DNA from: Cryptococcus deneoformans JEC21
Taxonomy: Eukaryota > Basidiomycota > Tremellomycetes > Tremellales > Cryptococcaceae
DNA: 52,500 nt
Reading direction: 5' to 3'
Assembly: GCF_000091045.1 (NCBI RefSeq)
Contig: NC_006692.1
Coordinates: 1,202,221-1,254,720, forward strand
This document shows, piece by piece, positions 24,463 to 35,833 of the stretch; position 1 is the stretch's first letter; every line of letters starts with the position of its first letter. The notes below the pieces were generated by a model. The model ran no database searches, was not told the origin of the DNA, and was given only the letters and a program-made list of their open reading frames with translations. The position numbers and the translations under genes are program-made.

Positions 24463-26179
24463 ATGACGCTCGTCCTAAAACCACCGTCACTGGGTGACCT
24501 TATGGTATTTGAGGACTTTCTCACTCATCCTACTCATCACCAACCCAAGTCCATGGCTGAGAGAAAACATGACTGGCCAAGTCGGACGGAAAAGAGATAC
24601 AAATGTGCCTATGAAGGATGCGATAGAGCTTACACCAAACCATCAAGACTTGCTGAGCATGAGATGACCCATCGAAATGAGGTGCGTATCGTTTGTGCCC
24701 GACTCTGTAATTAGCTGACGGAATACCCAGCGACCCTTCGCCTGTTCACAATGCCCTCGGACATACTTCAGAGAAGACCACCTCAAAGCCCATGCGCGCA
24801 CCCATTCGAACGTAAAGATCAAGCCCTTCCCGTGTACCCGTGAAGGCTGCAAACAGTCTTTCTGGACTGCATCAAAACTTCGTCGACATGAAGAGGTTCA
24901 CGATAAGGACGGTGCCTATCCTGTGAGCTGAAGCACTAGCGTCTATATATTGTCCGATGCTGACGCCGGCCACAGTGTGACAAGTGTGAGGCTGCGTTCA
25001 ACAAGCACCACCTTCTCCGAGAACACGTCGCTGTAGCCCATATGCCTCCCGGTACCAAACCTTTCATCTGCACTCATGAAGGTTGCAGCGCTTCTTTTGC
25101 AACGAAAGCTCATCTCAAGAATCACGAGAAGACCCACGACGGTGCGTTACCTTTAGTTGTCATTCCCTTGCCATACTGATATAGGCTTTAGAAAGACGGT
25201 ATATTTGTTCTCACCACGATCATGGCGAAGATTTCCCCAAATTTTCCAAGTGGACAGAACTTCAAAAGCACATATCTACGGAACACCCGCCCACATGTCC
25301 TCATCCTGAATGCAACGGTCGAATTTTCAAGAACAATCAACGTCTGAGGGATCATTTGCGTGTACACGCGGATCAACAGGCCGACAAAGCTGCGCTTGCG
25401 GACCGACGCGAGGAAGAAATGCCACAATTGCTGTTAGAAGGGTTGGGCAAAAGTAGAAAGAAGAGGAAATCTTTTGCGCAACGGGAGGCAGAGGACAACG
25501 GACCTAGGAAGTTGAGAAAGATTCTCAACGGTGATGCTGGAAAAGATTGGGCTTGTGAGCATGAGAGCTGTGACAAAAAATTCAAATCTGTCAGTTCCTT
25601 TCTTCACTGACTTCATCTTTGCTGACTATCTTGCAGCGATATGCTTTAGAAACCCATATCAAAGTTGTCCACCAAAACATCCGTGAACATGTTTGCCCCC
25701 GTGAAGGGTGTGGCAAAGCGTATGCCTACAAAACCAATCTGAATCAACATCTCGCCAAACATAATTTATACGCGGGACCTTCGAAAACCGCGACATCTGA
25801 AAGCGGGATGTTGACTGGGATGGTCAAGGAGATGAGGAGATTCATCTGTCCTGCATGGGCATTAGGCGTCTTTCCAGAGAACGGGGATATGATTGTCACT
25901 CCACCGCGGCCTGAGCTTCTTACGGAGGACAATAATGGTAATGAACAACTTCAATCTATCGTCAGATGCAGAGACCCTGCACCGGAGTCAACCACTACCG
26001 CCAACACTTCAGCAATACCAACACAATCGACACCCGAAGATTTGATTGGCAAGAGGTGTATCCTTCGATTCTGGAGAGTGTACGACGTTCGACGGCATCT
26101 CAAGTCAGAGCACCGTGTCGAGCTTGACGATATGCAAATTAGGAGATTGTTGCTCAGCACTGGTCAAACCGGGGAATAG
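24463..26179 (+). CDS. TFIIIA-like multi-C2H2 zinc-finger protein
   Basis: Predicted 505 aa from exons 24463-24681, 24731-24922, 24976-25141, 25192-25589 and 25637-26179. At least nine C2H2 fingers are visible, starting YKCAYEGCDRAY, FACSQCPRTY, FPCTREGCKQSF and CDKCEAAF, with TFIIIA-style linkers. Finger 6 is irregular, and about 55 charged residues (AQREAEDNGPRKLRKI region) separate finger 7 from finger 8. A last, weak Cys/His unit sits near the C-terminus. This is the architecture of RNA polymerase III factor TFIIIA, which binds the 5S rRNA gene promoter and 5S RNA; fungal TFIIIA also carries a long spacer, usually later in the array. The start is uncertain: Met at 24463, about 24508 and about 24553 are all possible. 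Confidence 0.8.
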
Positions 26180-26577
26180 AATGTTAGAATGTAGATGGAT
26201 AGAAGGAAAGATGGGATAATGTATTAGTAGTAGATATTACTCGTATTGTTGTAGTTACTGGCTAGTAGGATTTGTATTTCCGACTTTTTGCTGTGGTTTT
26301 TTGGCCAGTGATGGTCATTATGAATATGTTCTTGATTTCGGTATCATCTTGAGTCATTATTTTCAATTCTCAAATTAATGCAGAAGCAAAGCTCTTCTGA
26401 TCTGTTCACTTGCCCGTTGAATTCCATGGTTGTTCTTTTCTTGATTCCTTTCTAGCCAAAGCATTACACAAGCGCAAGAGTTTGCGTAATGATACTTAAA
26501 AGTTCGAGAGGTAAGATCAGTGACTGCTGCATTTGTTTTCAGTTGCATATTTATTTCCCATCTTTGATGTTTTCACT
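26180..26577. other. Convergent intergenic region
   Basis: The 398 AT-rich bases between convergent 3' ends. Nothing recognisable. Confidence 0.5.
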
Positions 26578-29006
26578 TTAAATCTGCCCGACCGCACAAC
26601 CGTCTCCCCTTAAATCTGATCCACAGGCCCACACCCTTCTTCCGTTGGGGTCTACCACTCGTTGGATAATCTGCCCCTTACCTGCAATCTTTCGCTCGTA
26701 ACCTTCTGCAATTTCGCACTGATGGCCCATGGCTATTTCTCGTCAGTTATTGCGTGCTTATGAGATGGGACCATTACTCACCTCTCAACTCCTCGATGAC
26801 CTTTGGGTCGATACCATCCTCGAACCAAATCTCGCTGTCGATATCACCAGCACCTTGTTCAGCGTTTTTCACGCCATTATCAGGAAGTCCTGCTGATATA
26901 CAGAAACGAGGTGCGTCCAGGGTAGACTGGTTAGAAAAGCCTCGAAGCTTGTTGAGAAGAACCTGGATATGGCCTTGAGGTTGCATGAACCTTTATCGTC
27001 CCATCAGTATTGACCTTAATATAATTTACGATGGAACTTACCCTCCCATGACGCCGAAAGACATCATCAAGTCATCACCATGGGTAACCATACCAGGGAT
27101 GATAGTATGGTATGGCCTCTTCCCGCCTTTGATGCAGTTGGGGTGCCCTTCAATTAAAGTGAATCCAGTCCCTCGATTCTGAAGAGTGAAGCCACAACCC
27201 TTAGGGATAGCACCTGTGCCAAACCCTAAGGAAAAGATATTTGAATCCAAGACGTGAATCAAGGGCGACTAAAGATACTCACCTGCATAGTTGGAAGCAA
27301 TAAAACTGCAACTGTTTCCTTCTTTATCGGCCGTGGCGAGATAGACAGTGTCTGATGACTGAACGGGCGTACCATGTCTGATGGTTGAGGATTTGTTGAG
27401 GTCAATGAGAGATGCACGCTTCCGAAGATACTCTTTGGACAAAAGTTCCTTCATGGGCACATGCTCGACGTCTGGATCGGTGACATAATATCGAGCTACC
27501 CTTCTTTAGTAAATCTCGCAACTTGGAATACGGCAACCACTCACTATCCGCGAATGCCAGCCTTAAGGACTCTATCAAGATATGCAGATACAACTTCCCG
27601 TTATGTTCAATCTCCAGCACATCAATACCATGTACTTCTTCGACGGCTTCGATAATGCCCAAAGCCATGAGTGCTGTGATGCCCTGTCCATTGGGCGGGC
27701 ATTCCCACAGAGTGAGTCCAGGATCACTAGGTTCTTCGTGATTGGGAGGATGATGAGGTTTGAAGGTGTATGAGATGGGCTGTATAACGTCTGCAGTACA
27801 CTCGGCGAGGTCCTCTAGAGTCATGACTCCTCCACCGCTTTTGACAAGATCCACAATGGCTAATTCCCGGTGAACACAGGTATAGCTTTGGGCTTGAAAT
27901 CTGAAGAAACTAAGCCTTACCTTGAGCAATCCGTCCTTTGTAAAAGCCATCGTGACCATGATCAGCAACCTCTTCGAGAGTATCGGCCAAGGTGTTATGC
28001 GTCATGACGTAGGACGGCCGGGGAGGATTCTGTGTCGATTATGTCAGCTATCAAATTCTGTAGAGGCATATGTCATCCTCACGCCGTCTGGCATCATCAT
28101 TCTGTCAACTATGATCAGTTCAATCAATGGTATCGTATAGATCCCAGCACTCACTCTCTCCAATTTGAAGAAGCTTGCTTGATAAGCTGTTCGGCAATCT
28201 GCCACTAAACTCAAAGCATTAGCACGACGGGGCTACTCAAGAGCCATCTGTCTTACTTGATTGCTGCTCAGCTCATACTGCGGCACACCTTCCCTTGCAA
28301 GCCTGATGGCAGGCTCCAGAATCTCCCTCATGGATAGTTTGCCAGAGCCGAATTCCTCAATCGTTTTAAGCCATCCGGCTGCCGCACCGGGGACTGTGAC
28401 GGCGTTCAGGTTCGTCAAGGGAATCTATCAATAAAGAAGGGTCAGTTCGAATAAACAAGTATGAAATGAGGCTCACAGCATCGCCGGTTATGCCTTGTGA
28501 ACGAAGGTACTCTAAAGTGAGAGCCTTAGGAGAACGACCTGAGCCATTAACGCCCTTAACCGTCTGACTTGCGGCGTCGTAGAAGAGGCAGAAGACATCT
28601 AACACAGAGGAACATCAGTCTCTTCGTTTTTGAAATTCTTCCACGTAAAGGCTCCAACGCACCTCCACCGATACCTATGGGCATTGTTAGAAGGACGGTC
28701 CCATCACATGGCGACTACTAGCTTACCAGTCATTGACGGTTCACAAACATTGAGAGCAGCCGCGGTAGCAACAGCAGCATCGGCTGAGCACCATGTGCCA
28801 TTAGCTTCGCTTTCATTTCAGCAGTACTATCATGACTCACCTGCATTACCACCTTTGTTCAAAATCTCCAGGCCAACTTGAGCTGCCAAAGGCTGAGACG
28901 TCGCGACAGCACCCTTGGTCGAGAACACTGTTGAACGTCTCGAGGGGAAGGGTGAGAACTGGGGGTCGTGAGATGGGTGAAGACGAGAGTAGTCTATGGG
29001 CGCCAT
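26578..29006 (-). CDS. Gamma-glutamyltranspeptidase-like hydrolase (YwrD type)
   Basis: Predicted 592 aa of the Ntn-hydrolase GGT family, which cleaves gamma-glutamyl bonds of glutathione and related compounds. Thirteen exons in coding order: 29006-28841, 28783-28727, 28674-28663, 28598-28477, 28424-28257, 28204-28155, 28101-28083, 28029-27921, 27859-27545, 27495-27283, 27225-27042, 26990-26782 and 26732-26578. Two are tiny (12 and 19 nt), yet phases agree throughout and the 12-nt exon encodes the invariant IGGD. Motifs: [33 protein letters not shown], then [16 protein letters not shown], where Thr at about 389 is the expected self-processing nucleophile, and LQNRGTGF. The C-terminus reads [13 protein letters not shown]. 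There is no signal peptide or N-terminal membrane anchor, unlike secretory GGTs, so a cytosolic enzyme is likely. Whether glutathione is the substrate is not known. Confidence 0.93.
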
Positions 29007-30195
29007 TGGATACCTGGTCTTATCCTGTCAGGAGCTGTTGATAATGAAGGGGATGCAACACAACAGCCCAAAGACTACTAGCTTGTGACTGAGAAAGCCG
29101 AGCTCCCGGGTAATGGGTGCATGGTGGTGTTATCAGTCGGACCGAAGATAACCGACATCGGTCGCGAAACTAGGGCGGTCAGAGCCGTCTCACTTCAAGA
29201 AAATCGAATCGGATATCATTCATTGGCCCGACAGATTTGTATGAAGGAGGGCCGTGCGTCGTGGCGCATTACGCATGTGGATCTATCATGAATCTGCAAC
29301 GTGAATCCAGACTTGAAGGAAAGGCAGACGGAGACAAAAGCATGGCATCGGGTTTTTCGGTAATTTTTGTGTTAATATAATTGCCTTCTTTACATACAAC
29401 GTCGCTCGTTGTCGCAATTGAGAACTCGACTGCCCAAAATCGGTGATACCGGATCAAGTCACCAATACCACCCGACGGTCTCGGAAGACAATAAGGCCAA
29501 TCGCCTCGATTGCTTTGAGTTGAGCTAGGGAGCACGAATGTTCTCATCCTTTTGAAAGGTCAACTTAGGAGCGATGAGAGACCAGATGCAAGCGGTATAT
29601 TGTGAAATGTTGCCCAAATGCACCCCATGTCCGAATGCCGAATGGACAAGTCGACGCCAGATTGGGCGAGCATTTCATCGTGGTTGTTTAGCAGTGAGAA
29701 ACGGAGGTTTGTGCTGTCCTCATGGGAACGAGCACCTCACCAATTACTCATTGTAGATCAGAAAGGAAAGGCAAATATCAGATACAAGGCTTGGCATCAT
29801 TTGGCTACTCTCGACTTCTCTTGTGGTGACCAAAACGAAAATGACAGGCCATTACACGTCCGTTGGAGAGCCGCGTGTACAGTTCAGGTGTAGCGATGGT
29901 CGAGATTAAAAAATTGTAGCCACATATATGCAAATAGCCGTTGAGTCAGTAAGAAAGACCTTCCAAAGCATCCGTGTCCGTGTGCCCTGCAACAGTCTGC
30001 TTATACGCCTTGCAAATATGTTGGTCGATAGTCGAGACAGTTCCTAACAATGTTCCTGTCTGATGTCGACTCATATCATCCACCTGATTCCCAAGGACTT
30101 AGCCATCAACAGAGAAAACGAGATAAACCCGTCCAAGGCCGCCTATATGTGTAAAATCATACATGCATCCTAAGGCGCCAACCATAAAGAGCAGT
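29007..30195. other. Intergenic, GGT promoter and RPS23 3' flank
   Basis: About 1.19 kb. The part next to 29006 should be the promoter of the transpeptidase; the part next to 30195 is the RPS23 3' UTR. Short open frames on the plus strand (for example 29574-29756) have no family resemblance or splice structure. Confidence 0.45.
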
Positions 30196-30870
30196 TTACG
30201 ACCTAGGCTTCTCCCTATAATGGAAGTCAGCACGGCTGCAGACAAGGAACCACAGCCCAACTCACTTCTTCTCCTTCCAGAGAGCAAGAAGACCGACACC
30301 AGCAACCTTGACGACCTTGAATCGGACACCAGGAATATCACCCTTAGCCTTTCCTCGTCGACCGAAACCGGAGATAAGAACCTCGTCGTTCTCGTCGGTC
30401 TGCATAACATTAGCTGACAGACACTGAAAAAAAAAAAAAACGTAATGGTAACTGACGAAGTTCAAACAACCGTCGTTGGGGACGAAAGCAGTGACCTTCT
30501 TGCCGTTTTTGATGAGCTGAACTCGGACACACTTTCGGATAGCAGAGTTGGGCTGCTTGGCCTCAACACCGACCTGATCGGAGAAATTAGTATTGTTCCC
30601 ATAAAATTCTCCAGTTGCCTCTCATCTTCAAGCTCTCATGCTCTTGCCAATTTCCCCATGCTTCTTATATCCTCGCACATGCCTTCCTGGCCGTCTACTC
30701 ACCTTCTCCAAAACGATACCCTTGGCGTGGGAAGAACCACCAGTGGGGGAGGTCTTGTAGAACTTGCCGAGAGCTCGCTTCTTGTAGTTCTTGTCGGCCC
30801 ATCGGTTCTCCCTTCGAGAAGTACGGAGCTTTCGAGCGGCCTGCAGACCCCTAGGCTTGTTGCTACCCAT
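30196..30870 (-). CDS. RPS23: 40S ribosomal protein S23 (uS12)
   Basis: Predicted 145 aa, exactly the usual eukaryotic length. Exons in coding order: 30870-30703, 30573-30457, 30399-30266 and 30214-30196; the last exon is only 19 nt and supplies the terminal KEKPRS. The protein starts [20 protein letters not shown] (close to the family's MGKGKPRG start) and holds the decoding-centre loop around [20 protein letters not shown] and VPNDGCLNF, where a conserved Pro is hydroxylated in other eukaryotes. It sits in the 40S decoding centre and controls fidelity. The first intron (129 nt) is long for this region, but I see no convincing snoRNA boxes in it. The third intron's donor coincides with an in-frame TGA, so retention would shorten the C-terminus. 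Confidence 0.97.
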
Positions 30871-31402
30871 TGTGGATAATGTGTTGGATTAAACTTGGTG
30901 GATGAAGAAAGGAGTACTTAAAGTGTACTGCCAAGATGTGCCGTCAGGCGGCGAGCGTTGGAGAGCGACGGAGGAAATCGGTGTTAGAAAAAGCGAAGGC
31001 GATGTGGCGAGCATGTGGCATTCGCGGCTTCACTGATTTTATCCTTAACGCCGATGGCCACGAACTCTGATTTGATGACGTGTAAGTGTCATTATTCATC
31101 TTCATGTCGGTTATGTCCGCTTATCCCAATAACTTAATTACTATATTCATTTTTAAATTTTTAACTTTTTGCATTTCTTTTTTGTTTTCTTTTTGTCGTT
31201 CACATATCGGCGATCACGCGTATGACCACTTCCTTGGTAAATGCCCGCCACCTCCACTTCATAGACTTCTATTCATCAGTCAGCTCGGTTGGCCCAGCAC
31301 AGTTCAATCAATCTGACAATGCAGTGACGTTTGAGGAGTAAACGCAGGGTCTATGGGACGTTCTAAGGAGGCAATGCATTGTGGAAGGAGTCTTCTCTTA
31401 TT
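30871..31402. other. RPS23 promoter region
   Basis: The 532 bases upstream of RPS23. T-rich tracts at about 31148-31200 resemble the poly(dT) stretches common in fungal ribosomal protein promoters. No gene is seen. Confidence 0.45.
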
Positions 31403-31739
31403 CTACGTAGAGGAAGCTCCAATGGAGTATGAGGACTTCAGGTACCTCAAAGACTGGATGAGCATTATCAAATGCTGGGTTTCGGTAGATTTGCGAACCA
31501 CAACGGAAAGGTCGTCTCCGTGGAGGGCAGCAAACAATGCCCTGTTTGCGGCCCGTTTCATGACGCGAAAGTACATCTTGACATCGTTGAAGACGTCTAC
31601 TAAACGAGGGAAAGAAGGAGGAAAAAGAAGGGCGAGAGATAGCGTTAGCAGTCGTCAACTGATCTTGAACTCTATCAAGAAATTTGGCGTACGTGTCAGC
31701 AATGGCTTGAACATGTATTTTATCGGCCATCATTGGCAT
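31403..31739 (-). CDS. Doubtful small gene, two exons
   Basis: The minus strand offers an N-terminal piece starting at 31739 or 31730 (MADKIHVQAIADTYAKFLD) and, after a pyrimidine-rich tract with a GCTAAC branch box and TTTAG acceptor, a second piece (NDVKMYFRVMKRAANRALF onward) ending at a stop at 31403-31405. The second piece looks protein-like and amphipathic, but the obvious donor (GTACGC in ACACGTACGC) and acceptor leave the phases incompatible, so the true join is unresolved. An unspliced minus frame and an overlapping plus frame (31353-31757) also exist. The family is not recognised. The whole call could be wrong. Confidence 0.3.
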
Positions 31740-32295
31740 CCGATAACTAAGCTGTAATAAATATATCTCCATAAATCTAATAGGCTTTGTCGTCTTTCGT
31801 TGGCTGCTTTTTTTTTTTCATAAATTGAATAAGTACTACAAAAATTGTATTGCCCCGTTTCCGAGCGATTCATCTCATCCTTAATCGGTTTCATCATGGA
31901 AAAGCACAATCAAGCAAGCAGACTGATTTCCACCCCACCTTCGGTCCTCCACAAACCAGTTCAGGTAGAGCTGTCATATTACACATGAAAATCAATTCTG
32001 CTGCTGGCGGCCTTAAATTAACTTGTTTTTCTGTCTCTTCTGCTGCCGTTGCCACCGTGGGACGAAAAGATCGTGCTTCCTGTCTTCCGTCGGAAGCTGC
32101 CCCGATGTGTGCATGCGGCTGGCTGTTGTCGTCCTTCGTTGTTCGTTGGTTGATGAGTACGAGTACTTTACAACAATTTCTTGAGTCTGTGGCCTCCAGT
32201 TATTCTGGGTCTCTTTTCTGTCGCATAAGCAACTCCTGTTCATCGAGGGAAGGAAATCTGAGCAACTCTTCAAAAACCTTGGGCGGATTTACTTG
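31740..32295. other. Upstream region of the PIG-X gene
   Basis: The 556 bases before the Pbn1/PIG-X start. A T-run lies at 31809-31818. An open plus-strand frame at 31850-32296 is Ser-rich and not convincing, though an extra 5' exon of the PIG-X gene cannot be ruled out. Confidence 0.4.
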
Positions 32296-33086
32296 ATGTC
32301 TCTTCTACCACTCAACATCACACTGTCCTTCTCCCAACCATCTTTCCACCCCGTCCTTCATCTCACATTCAATGTGCCTTCAATTTCAGATTTACAGGAT
32401 GTGTCAAACTCTGCGGTCGAGAAGAAGAAACTCTGCGAGCCTGTAGCCCACTTGGAAATTACGCTTCCAGATCCTCTGTTTGTCGATCCCGATGAGCTTA
32501 GTGGGAAATGGCCGCTACACTCTTCATCAGAACCGGCGATGCATCAGGCGTCTGGAGATAACTGGAAAATCTCTGGTTGGGGGCTAAATCCTCCTTCAGT
32601 GGACATTGAGCGACCATCATTCGGAAATGCGGCGTTGCACCATACACTCTACCTATCGGTTCGACCACAAACATTCTTCGAAGAAAGCGACGTTAAAGGT
32701 GAAGTGGAGGTGGAAGTGCCGCTGCATGCAAGATACCTGGCTCCACGTGATGAAGGGAGAAGAACAGTGTCGTTTCCGGGGGAAGACGAGAGCGAAATAC
32801 GCTCCGGATGGACATGTGCATCGGTGTTGACTCAAAGTAAGTTCAATCTAACTCCCTCTTATAAATCGTTCAGTAGCTCATGGTAAATTGTTCAGGCCAC
32901 CGGGTACCCACAGTACATCCTTTGCCTGTATCACTCACTCTACCCACCGGTCAACATGCGCATCAGCCCATAATTGAGGTCATAACACCTCTAGTCATTT
33001 GGCTAGGCTGGGCTTGGATAGCTTGGAAATTGTGGAAATTGAAATCTCGAGCTCTGGAACGAGAAAGTAAAGCGAAGGTGTTGTAA
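32296..33086 (+). CDS. PBN1: PIG-X/Pbn1, subunit of GPI mannosyltransferase I
   Basis: Predicted 243 aa from exons 32296-32836 and 32896-33086. PIG-X/Pbn1 stabilises PIG-M/Gpi14, which adds the first mannose to GPI precursors in the ER lumen. Family features: FHPVLHLTF near the start, LFVDPDEL in the middle (PIG-X proteins have a similar FVDPYEL block), the beta-rich HARYLAPRDEG segment, and LPTGQHAHQPIIEVIT leading into a single C-terminal membrane segment (PLVIWLGWAWIAWKLWKL) and a short basic cytosolic tail. No clear N-terminal signal peptide is visible, so either a further upstream exon is missing or the protein uses its tail segment. Sequence conservation in this family is low, so the call rests on pattern and topology. 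Confidence 0.75.
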
Positions 33087-33216
33087 GATGTTAAGACTGT
33101 ACTGCTTAACGTAAACTTCAATTACGTTTCGACCATACATTCTTCTAATATCAATACATTCGCAGCAACAATTCAGTACCCCAAGCAGTTTCGATTAGCA
33201 CCCCACATTATAAAAT

Positions 33217-35455
33217 TCAATGTCTTCCACTAGGACGCGAGATGCTCCGTCCGGCTTTCGAGGCGGTCAATCGCCCGCCTTCCGGCTGCCTTCTTACCAC
33301 TCTTGTTCTTGTTGATATCCCCAGACCCAGGCCGTCCAGACCGGCATCGACAGATTTGTATGCCGCAATCTCGTTTTCGAGAGTTTGAACTTTGTCATTG
33401 GCATTGTTGAGTAGGTGCCTCGTGGTCGCCAGTTCCTATCATCCCACGTTTAGTCAGCTTGCGTTTAAAAATAATGAAAAAGTGACGTTTTGTGTATGGT
33501 CCCTTACCTGCTTGACCAGCGTCATCTCCCTTCTTACGCCCTCCACGTAGCTGATCTTTTGTACTTCATTGGAATGCCCAACCAGCTGTGCATTGTGCGC
33601 TACCAACCTCTCAGCTTCTTCGATTGCTGCTGCTTCTCTCGCTAAGACCATCTCGTGCTGTTCTTGAAGATCATTGTACAGTTCTTGATATTGAGACGCT
33701 TCAATATAAGCTTCGCGAAGACTGTTACAAGATCGCTATTAGCGGATATAACTAGCAAGCTCAGGCAAGTACATACTGTTGTATTTCTTCATCGAGCGCT
33801 TGTTCAGCAGACTTGGCCCTAGTCACCAGCTCATTCGCTCTCTTTACTTTCTCTGCATCATCTCTAGCCTTTATTTCCATTCTTTGCAAGTCTTCTTCTA
33901 GGCCTTCAATCTTTTGCTCCCTGAACATACATTCTTTTTCGGTGGCGAGCAGTTCTTCTCTCACACCATTGCAAGGCTCATGTGCTTTCTCCAAAGCGGC
34001 ATGCCGGGTTTCGAGGTCATTGTGCTCTCGTCGAAGGTGCGCAAGGGTAGACTGGCAGGTAGAGAGGCTGGAAATGGTTGTTGAAAGTTTGGAGGTGAGC
34101 GAGTCGTTAACAGAATTGAGGGTTTCGATTTGTTGAATGTAATAAGACGAGGATAAATTAATGTGGTTGAGTGTAGCATCGAGAACGTCCTGTGAGGTCC
34201 GCGTAACCTCAAAGGGATCGGTTATAAATTCCAAAAGGTCCCTAGTGCCAATAGATAAGGCGAACTTCGTTACCTCGTTCCGCAGAGCCTGTTGATCATC
34301 TTTGATGCCCTTTACGATTTCCTTCAAAACCCTTCTTTCATTCTCTGCAGCTTTCAATCGCTCTTGAAGGTCTCTCGCTTCCGTTCTTTTCTTCTCAAGG
34401 TCCAAAATGTCCGTCTCATTCTTCAACTTCCATCTCCACAGCTCTGATTTCATCTCCAGATAGGATTGTTCCAACATCCGGTACTCCTCAACACGGACTG
34501 TGTTTCGATGAAGAGCACAATATGCAACAGTACAAGCTTCAATCGTTTCTTCAAGGCTGTCATTGGCCGCCTTCATTTGCTTAACCTCCTCCTTGAGGGC
34601 CTTGATTTGCTTTAAAGATAAATTCGCATGGTCTTTCAATTCGCCCACTTCCAGCTTCAGCTCTTCTCGCTTCTTGTCAGACCTTTCTTTACTTTCTTTA
34701 AGCTCTTCTATCCTCCTTTCCATCCTGGACCTCTCTCCCTCCCATTTTATGCGTTCTCTTTCAAACGCTCGATCGTGGTCTTTCTGATCAGCAGCTTTGG
34801 TTTCCTCGAGCGATAACAGCATTCGAAGGGCGTCGAAGTCGACGAGTGTCTGAGTATGTCGTTTACGGAGCGAATCGAGTTCGTTCTGTGATGATAGATG
34901 CGATGATTGAAGTATGTCAAGCTTTTCTTGCAATTTCACGTTTTGCAGCTTCAGATTCTCAATTTGGTCCTGATACTGCACCAATTCTCAGTGATTTACC
35001 TCCGCAGTGGCCTAAACTGATTTACCTTAATTTTCAAAGCTGAATATTGATCCGTCATGTCCTCCAACTTTCTCTCAAGGTCACCAGCTTTGGAATGTGT
35101 GGACGGCTGTTGAGTTCGAGACAATTTCTTGATGGTTTCATCCCTCCTTTCTATCTTCGCTTTAGCCCTCTCAAGCTAGGAGTGGTTGTCAATCATGGGC
35201 TGCTACTTGGGTGATGCGTCAAACCAGGACATACTTGATGTTTTGCTTCAAACAAATGCCTTTCTAATGACTTCACATAGTCCTTTGTGTCACCTTGAGT
35301 CACATTGATATGCATCCTATGCTCCTTCCTGATCAAGAATCAGAAAGCACCCTTGATGTCAGACGTTACAACACTTACGGGTGTTTGTTATTAACATCTT
35401 GATTTGGCAGCATCCGCTCGCCAAAAGGTCGACGAACCTTCTGCTCTTCCGTCAT
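33217..35455 (-). CDS. Long coiled-coil protein, function unknown
   Basis: Predicted 650 aa. Exons in coding order: 35455-35379, 35328-35235, 35175-35026, 34975-33777, 33721-33508 and 33435-33217; phases agree. The N-terminus (MTEEQKVRRPFGERMLPNQD) is basic and short, then almost the whole chain is heptad-repeat coiled coil, for example KQIKALKEEVKQMKAANDSL and LQERLKAAENERRVLKEIV, with a less regular interruption around GTRDLLEFITDPFEVTRTSQ. The tail is Gly/Arg/Ser-rich. The last exon's reading frame is not certain: a second frame over the same bases also ends in plausible sequence. It could be a spindle-pole, septin- or Golgin-like structural protein, but nothing identifies it. It is divergent from PWP2 with 378 bases between starts. 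Confidence 0.8.
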
Positions 35456-35833
35456 TCAAATTGTATTATAGCTATCTATTGTAAAAGGGAAATTATAGAA
35501 GCATTAATCACTGAGATGGACGGTGTAGGAATGTGGAGGTATTACTTATAGATATGTCCCACGCATTACGGACTCGAAGTCACTACTCTGCTGTATGTTC
35601 CGTCGTTCGTTCGTTGTTTGGCTCATTCGAGGTCAGGCGGGACCGACGCCACCGTGGGAAATTGCAGAAATATCGTTGCGGCCATTCCCGCCCGTTGAAA
35701 ATATCTTCGAACTCTTCTTCGCCTTCGCACTTTCGTCCTGCCTTTGAGAATTGTATCCTTAGCAGCTCATTTAGAAACCATATACATTTCTTCATCACGT
35801 CACTCAGGATTCAAGGAACGATATCCAGTGGCA
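35456..35833. promoter_or_regulatory. Divergent promoter, coiled-coil gene and PWP2
   Basis: The 378 bases between two divergent start codons. Pyrimidine-rich plus-strand sequence near 35700-35800 resembles a PWP2 leader. No specific element is recognised. Confidence 0.4.

Noticed and set aside
30427..30440. Run of A near RPS23 taken as a possible retroposition poly(A) tail
   Set aside because: It lies inside an intron of an intact intron-containing gene on the opposite strand, where it is part of the pyrimidine-rich intron sequence (poly-T on the sense strand).
30574..30702. Possible snoRNA in the long first intron of RPS23
   Set aside because: Ribosomal protein introns often host snoRNAs and this one is longer than its neighbours, but I could not find a paired C box (RTGATGA) and D box (CTGA) or an H/ACA layout.
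31353..31757. Plus-strand 134-codon frame upstream of PIG-X
   Set aside because: It overlaps the doubtful minus-strand gene, lacks a good start context and shows no family feature; the minus strand has the better intron-like tract.
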